From positions 22,439-86,438 of the forward strand of contig JAVKDO010000044.1 of the NCBI GenBank assembly GCA_040222235.1: a stretch of 64,000 nucleotides of DNA, written 5' to 3'. Each line of letters begins with the position of its first letter. Position 1 is the first letter of the stretch. This stretch comes from UBA6059 sp040222235 (lineage in GTDB: Bacteria > Bacteroidota > Bacteroidia > Cytophagales > Cyclobacteriaceae). Made by a program: the position numbers and the translations under genes. The notes under the pieces are model-generated. The model worked only from the letters and a program-made list of their open reading frames with translations, ran no database searches and had not been told where the DNA came from. Positions 61,186 to 64,000 of this stretch are shown here, one piece after another.

Positions 61186-62295
61186 ATGATCCATCTTAAA
61201 TTGATTCTATTGCTGTCTCTTTTAGCCTTTGGATGTGCTAAACAGAGCGCGAGTGAAGAAGAGGTGTTTTTCCTTGGAGCTGACCTTTCCTATGTCAACG
61301 AGTTGCTTGACTGTGGTGCCCAATATCGTTCTAATGGACAGTTAGTTGACCCTTATCATCTTTTTGGTGAAAAGGGAGCCAATATTTCCAGAATAAGACT
61401 GTGGCACTCACCTGATTGGAAAAACGGCTACTCGAATTATCAGGATGTAGAACTTGCTATTCAGAGATCAAAAGAAGCTGGAATGCAAATCCTACTTGAC
61501 TTTCATTATTCGGATACCTGGGCAGACCCACAACACCAGGTGATTCCTAAGGCGTGGGAGAATATTGATGATTTGAATGTGCTCAAAGATTCGCTCTATA
61601 ATTACACCTATCAAACCTTGGCCTCTCTGCATGCAAAAGGTCTTACGCCTGAATTCGTGCAAGTGGGCAATGAGATCAACATCGAGATCATGCAGGACTC
61701 AGCTAATATGGTGGTCGATACCATCAACTGGGAGCGGAATATTACGTTGATTAACGTAGGTCTTCAGGCTGTTGCGGACTTTTCACAGGACAAACAAGCA
61801 GAGATCCAAAAGATGATCCATATTGCCCAGCCGGAAAATGCCCTCTGGTGGTTTGCAGCAGCCGAGCAATATGGACTTGGAGACTATGACTGGATGGGCA
61901 TCTCATACTACCCCAAGTGGTCAATCTACGGGCTCGATAGTCTCGGCTTGGCCATAGGCTCCCTGATCAAGACCTATCGGAAAGAATTAATGGTGGTCGA
62001 AACAGCCTATCCTTATACCCTCGAGAACTTCGATGAAGGCAAAAATATACTTGGCGAAGAAGCCTTGTTGCCTAACTACCCCGCCACCCCAGCAGGCCAA
62101 TATGCCTTCATGAAGAGGCTCACTGACATCACCACAAGTGCTGGTGGAAGAGGAGTGATCTGGTGGGAGCCCGCATGGGTATCTACCGACTGTAGCACTC
62201 CCTGGAACAAGGGTTCTAATTGGGAGAATGCAACCTGGTTTGATGCCGGGAACGGGAATGAAGCGCTTGAAGTTTTTAAGATTTTTACGAATTAG
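61186..62295 (+). CDS. second GH53 endo-galactanase, lipoprotein form
   Basis: 369 residues. MIHLKLILLLSLLAFGC is a lipoprotein signal with lipobox AFGC; the mature part starts CAKQSASEEEVFFLGADLSYVNELLDCG. The GH53 catalytic residues are E163 in VQVGNEINIE and E272 in VVETAYPYTLENF. It lacks the accessory beta domain and the T9SS tail of the first copy, so it would be anchored in a membrane. It shares the start of the mature part (GADLSYVNELLDCGAQY vs GVDLSYVNELEACGATY) with the first copy. It is 4 nt after the esterase gene. Confidence 0.93.
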   Translation: MIHLKLILLLSLLAFGCAKQSASEEEVFFLGADLSYVNELLDCGAQYRSNGQLVDPYHLFGEKGANISRIRLWHSPDWKNGYSNYQDVELAIQRSKEAGMQILLDFHYSDTWADPQHQVIPKAWENIDDLNVLKDSLYNYTYQTLASLHAKGLTPEFVQVGNEINIEIMQDSANMVVDTINWERNITLINVGLQAVADFSQDKQAEIQKMIHIAQPENALWWFAAAEQYGLGDYDWMGISYYPKWSIYGLDSLGLAIGSLIKTYRKELMVVETAYPYTLENFDEGKNILGEEALLPNYPATPAGQYAFMKRLTDITTSAGGRGVIWWEPAWVSTDCSTPWNKGSNWENATWFDAGNGNEALEVFKIFTN

Positions 62296-62306
62296 ACAGT
62301 ATTAAA

Positions 62307-63788
62307 ATGAGTTTTTTCTTAACCCTTATACGTTCATCTCGTTTGCTGACCACTTTTCTTTTCATTTTCATGATATCAGTTGCTCGCGGCAAACAGGGTG
62401 GTGGAGATGGAAAAGAATCGTATTTCCAGAACAAACCGAATATCGTATTTCTATTGGCTGATGATATGGGCTATGGCGAGTTAGGATGCTATGGTCAAAA
62501 TATTATTAAGACTCCCTTTTTGGATAGTTTAAGCCTTGAGGGAATGAAGTTCAGCCGATTCTATGCCAATGCAGTCTGCTCACCATCCAGAGCGGCATTA
62601 ATGACAGGTAAGCACCCTGGCCATACAAGCATTCGCGGAAATAGTGCCGTGGGAGAAGATGATCTTTGGTACAGGATGCCATTGCGAAGAGATGAAATTA
62701 CAATGGGCGAGTACTTCAAAAGCCAGGGTTATAAAACTGGTATAATTGGTAAATGGCACTTAGAGAATCCTGACAGTTTATTCTCTTGGGCTCACGAGAG
62801 AGGTTTTGATTATACGCTACACAGACAATGGAATAAATACGGTGGCCTCAACATTGAAGGGTCGATCAATCAGGAAGCCATGATTTATGAATCAGGAGAA
62901 GCCAAACCATTGTCAGAAGTCTGGACAAAAAAATATGTTTCCAGAGACGATTTCAGGACCGACAAGGCCATTGATTTTATCAATAAATATGAAGAAGACC
63001 CTTTTTTCTTGTTCATGTCGTACAAGATTCCACATACGCCTGAGAATGACATCAATGATAGCTTAATATACAAGGATCGTGGATGGCCAGAAATAGAACG
63101 CCAGCATGCAGGGAGGATCACTATTTTAGATAGTCTTATTGGAAAGTTATATGCTCACTTAGAAGACCAATCATTGCTTGATAATACCATTTTTGTTTTC
63201 ACTAGTGACAATGGACCCCATAATGAGGGAGGCCATGACCATACCTTTTTCGACAGTAATGGTCCTTATCGTGGATTTAAAAGAGACTTCTATGAGGGGG
63301 GTATACGTGTTCCCTTGATTGCTTATTGGAAAGACCACATTATCCCAGGATCTACATCCAATCATATAGCCACACTTTGGGACTTGTTTCCGACTTTCAT
63401 TGATGCCATAGGAGGGGAAGAGCCTGATGGGTTAGATGGCATTTCTTTCTTACCAGAACTAATGGGTCAACCGCAGAAAGAACACGAATATCTCTACTGG
63501 GAATTGCAGTTAGATGGATGGTGGCAGGAACTTTCCGATGGCGGCTTTAGGCAAGCCATTCTAAAAAATCAATGGAAAGCAATCAGGTATGGTGTTGATA
63601 ACCCCGTTGAGTTATACAACCTAGAGGTTGACCCAGCCGAATTACGGAATGTAGCTCAACAAAATCCACAAATAATAAAAGAAATGGAAGAACTATTCAG
63701 GCAATCCTCTGAACCAACCAAGGGGTTTCCATATGGAGGTAAGAAACAAAATTATAAAGCTATGGATGCTTGGTTGGGAAAAAAGTAG
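62307..63788 (+). CDS. formylglycine-dependent sulfatase, second copy
   Basis: 493 residues. A hydrophobic N-terminal stretch (LTTFLFIFMISVARG) is signal-like, without a lipobox Cys. The S1 motifs are: NIVFLLADDMGYGELGCYG, formylglycine C91 in NAVCSPSRAALMTGKHPGH, KTGIIGKWHLE and FVFTSDNGPHNEGG. It resembles arylsulfatase A types, while the first copy is of another subgroup; two sulfatases suggest two sulfate positions or two steps. It is the last gene of the operon, 11 nt after the second GH53 gene. Confidence 0.93.
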   Translation: MSFFLTLIRSSRLLTTFLFIFMISVARGKQGGGDGKESYFQNKPNIVFLLADDMGYGELGCYGQNIIKTPFLDSLSLEGMKFSRFYANAVCSPSRAALMTGKHPGHTSIRGNSAVGEDDLWYRMPLRRDEITMGEYFKSQGYKTGIIGKWHLENPDSLFSWAHERGFDYTLHRQWNKYGGLNIEGSINQEAMIYESGEAKPLSEVWTKKYVSRDDFRTDKAIDFINKYEEDPFFLFMSYKIPHTPENDINDSLIYKDRGWPEIERQHAGRITILDSLIGKLYAHLEDQSLLDNTIFVFTSDNGPHNEGGHDHTFFDSNGPYRGFKRDFYEGGIRVPLIAYWKDHIIPGSTSNHIATLWDLFPTFIDAIGGEEPDGLDGISFLPELMGQPQKEHEYLYWELQLDGWWQELSDGGFRQAILKNQWKAIRYGVDNPVELYNLEVDPAELRNVAQQNPQIIKEMEELFRQSSEPTKGFPYGGKKQNYKAMDAWLGKK

Positions 63789-64000
63789 CCTTTCGTAAGT
63801 ATTTGGGTTATTAAAGAACTAATGAATGTTAAAGTAATTATCAATTTTATCTAAGATTAAGTAATCTGGGTTTTTTGCCTTTTGTATTCTATCCTGTCAT
63901 GATAGAGCGGATGCAGCTAATGGATATCCGCTCAATTTCAGAAAATGGGTCACAGGATGAGAATTGAATTTGAAAACATAGTCAACAAAAATTGACTCGC
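63789..64000. other. end of window after the second sulfatase
   Basis: No gene is visible. GAGCGGAT (63905-63912) and ATCCGCTC (63926-63933) form an 8-bp dyad with a 13-nt spacer, not followed by a T run. The locus may continue beyond the window. Confidence 0.35.

Larger units (their letters stand above)
42136..64000. mobile_element. left part of a putative integrative element carrying a polysaccharide locus
   Basis: The tRNA-Asp 3' fragment at 42136-42185 points left and keeps the tRNA terminator on its left. For integration into the 3' end of a tRNA, this geometry means that the element lies to the right, where the integrase is, and that the intact tRNA-Asp lies at its far end, outside the window. 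No right end is seen here and no conjugation genes are present in this part, so the extent is inferred. Confidence 0.45.

Noticed and set aside
63905..63933. terminator of the last sulfatase gene
   Set aside because: The 8-bp dyad has no following T run and lies more than 110 nt past the stop; recorded only as a dyad.

Overview
The window is typical of a free-living, probably marine member of the Bacteroidota, most likely a Cytophagia/Cytophagales lineage (inference). The support is a SusC/SusD pair with a one-protein hybrid two-component sensor, a T9SS-type C-terminal sorting domain, GSCFA, DUF2911 and DUF255 proteins, sulfatases, lipoprotein signals and almost no Shine-Dalgarno sequences.

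Layout. 1-4043: a divalent-cation and stress group (C-terminus of a CorC/HlyC-like protein, tandem UspA, small MscS-like channel, a membrane-less MgtE_N+CBS protein, a full MgtE). 4230-13621: an amine/amino-acid set (class III aminotransferase, nitrilase, VOC protein, Orn/Lys/Arg-type decarboxylase, ATP-grasp ligase, C45-type Ntn acyltransferase/hydrolase, aldehyde dehydrogenase), which reads like a decarboxylate / N-acylate / transaminate / oxidise / deacylate route. 13835-15087: a lone SIR2-like gene bracketed by two attC-like folded sites, resembling a single integron-type cassette. 15107-18572: an HxlR regulator facing an oxidoreductase, a DUF481 barrel and a secreted DJ-1/PfpI + alpha/beta-hydrolase fusion. 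18945-23798: a secreted esterase-like protein and the 2-oxoacid:ferredoxin oxidoreductase KorA/KorB.

23885-28164 is the most striking part. Four tandem, nearly identical 34-residue genes on the minus strand (too short for routine gene calling) encode peptides with a 15-residue canonical double-glycine leader and a 19-residue arginine-rich core. Facing them are a C39-peptidase ABC transporter and an HlyD-type adaptor. Together they look like a self-contained system that makes, cleaves and exports a family of small cationic peptides. No modification or immunity gene is visible.

28185-41895: mostly housekeeping genes: DUF1801, an outer-membrane protein and a coiled-coil lipoprotein, PriA, a DUF255 thioredoxin-like protein, GSCFA, a VapBC-type toxin-antitoxin pair, DUF2911, CorA, a decayed AstE/AspA-like gene, MscS, an unknown protein and a TspO-like protein with a damaged start.

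42136-64000: a 3' half of tRNA-Asp, still followed by its terminator, abuts a tyrosine integrase. Its geometry puts an integrated element to its right, with the intact tRNA predicted beyond the window. That side carries a polysaccharide utilization locus: GH2, surface lipoprotein, hybrid two-component sensor, small membrane peptide, SusC, SusD, two GH53 endo-galactanases (one with a T9SS tail, one a lipoprotein), two sulfatases, a CE4 deacetylase and an SGNH esterase. The enzyme set points to a sulfated and possibly acylated beta-1,4-galactan-type glycan. From SusC onward the genes are tightly packed on one strand and are probably one operon.

All calls come from reading the sequence; no database search was run.
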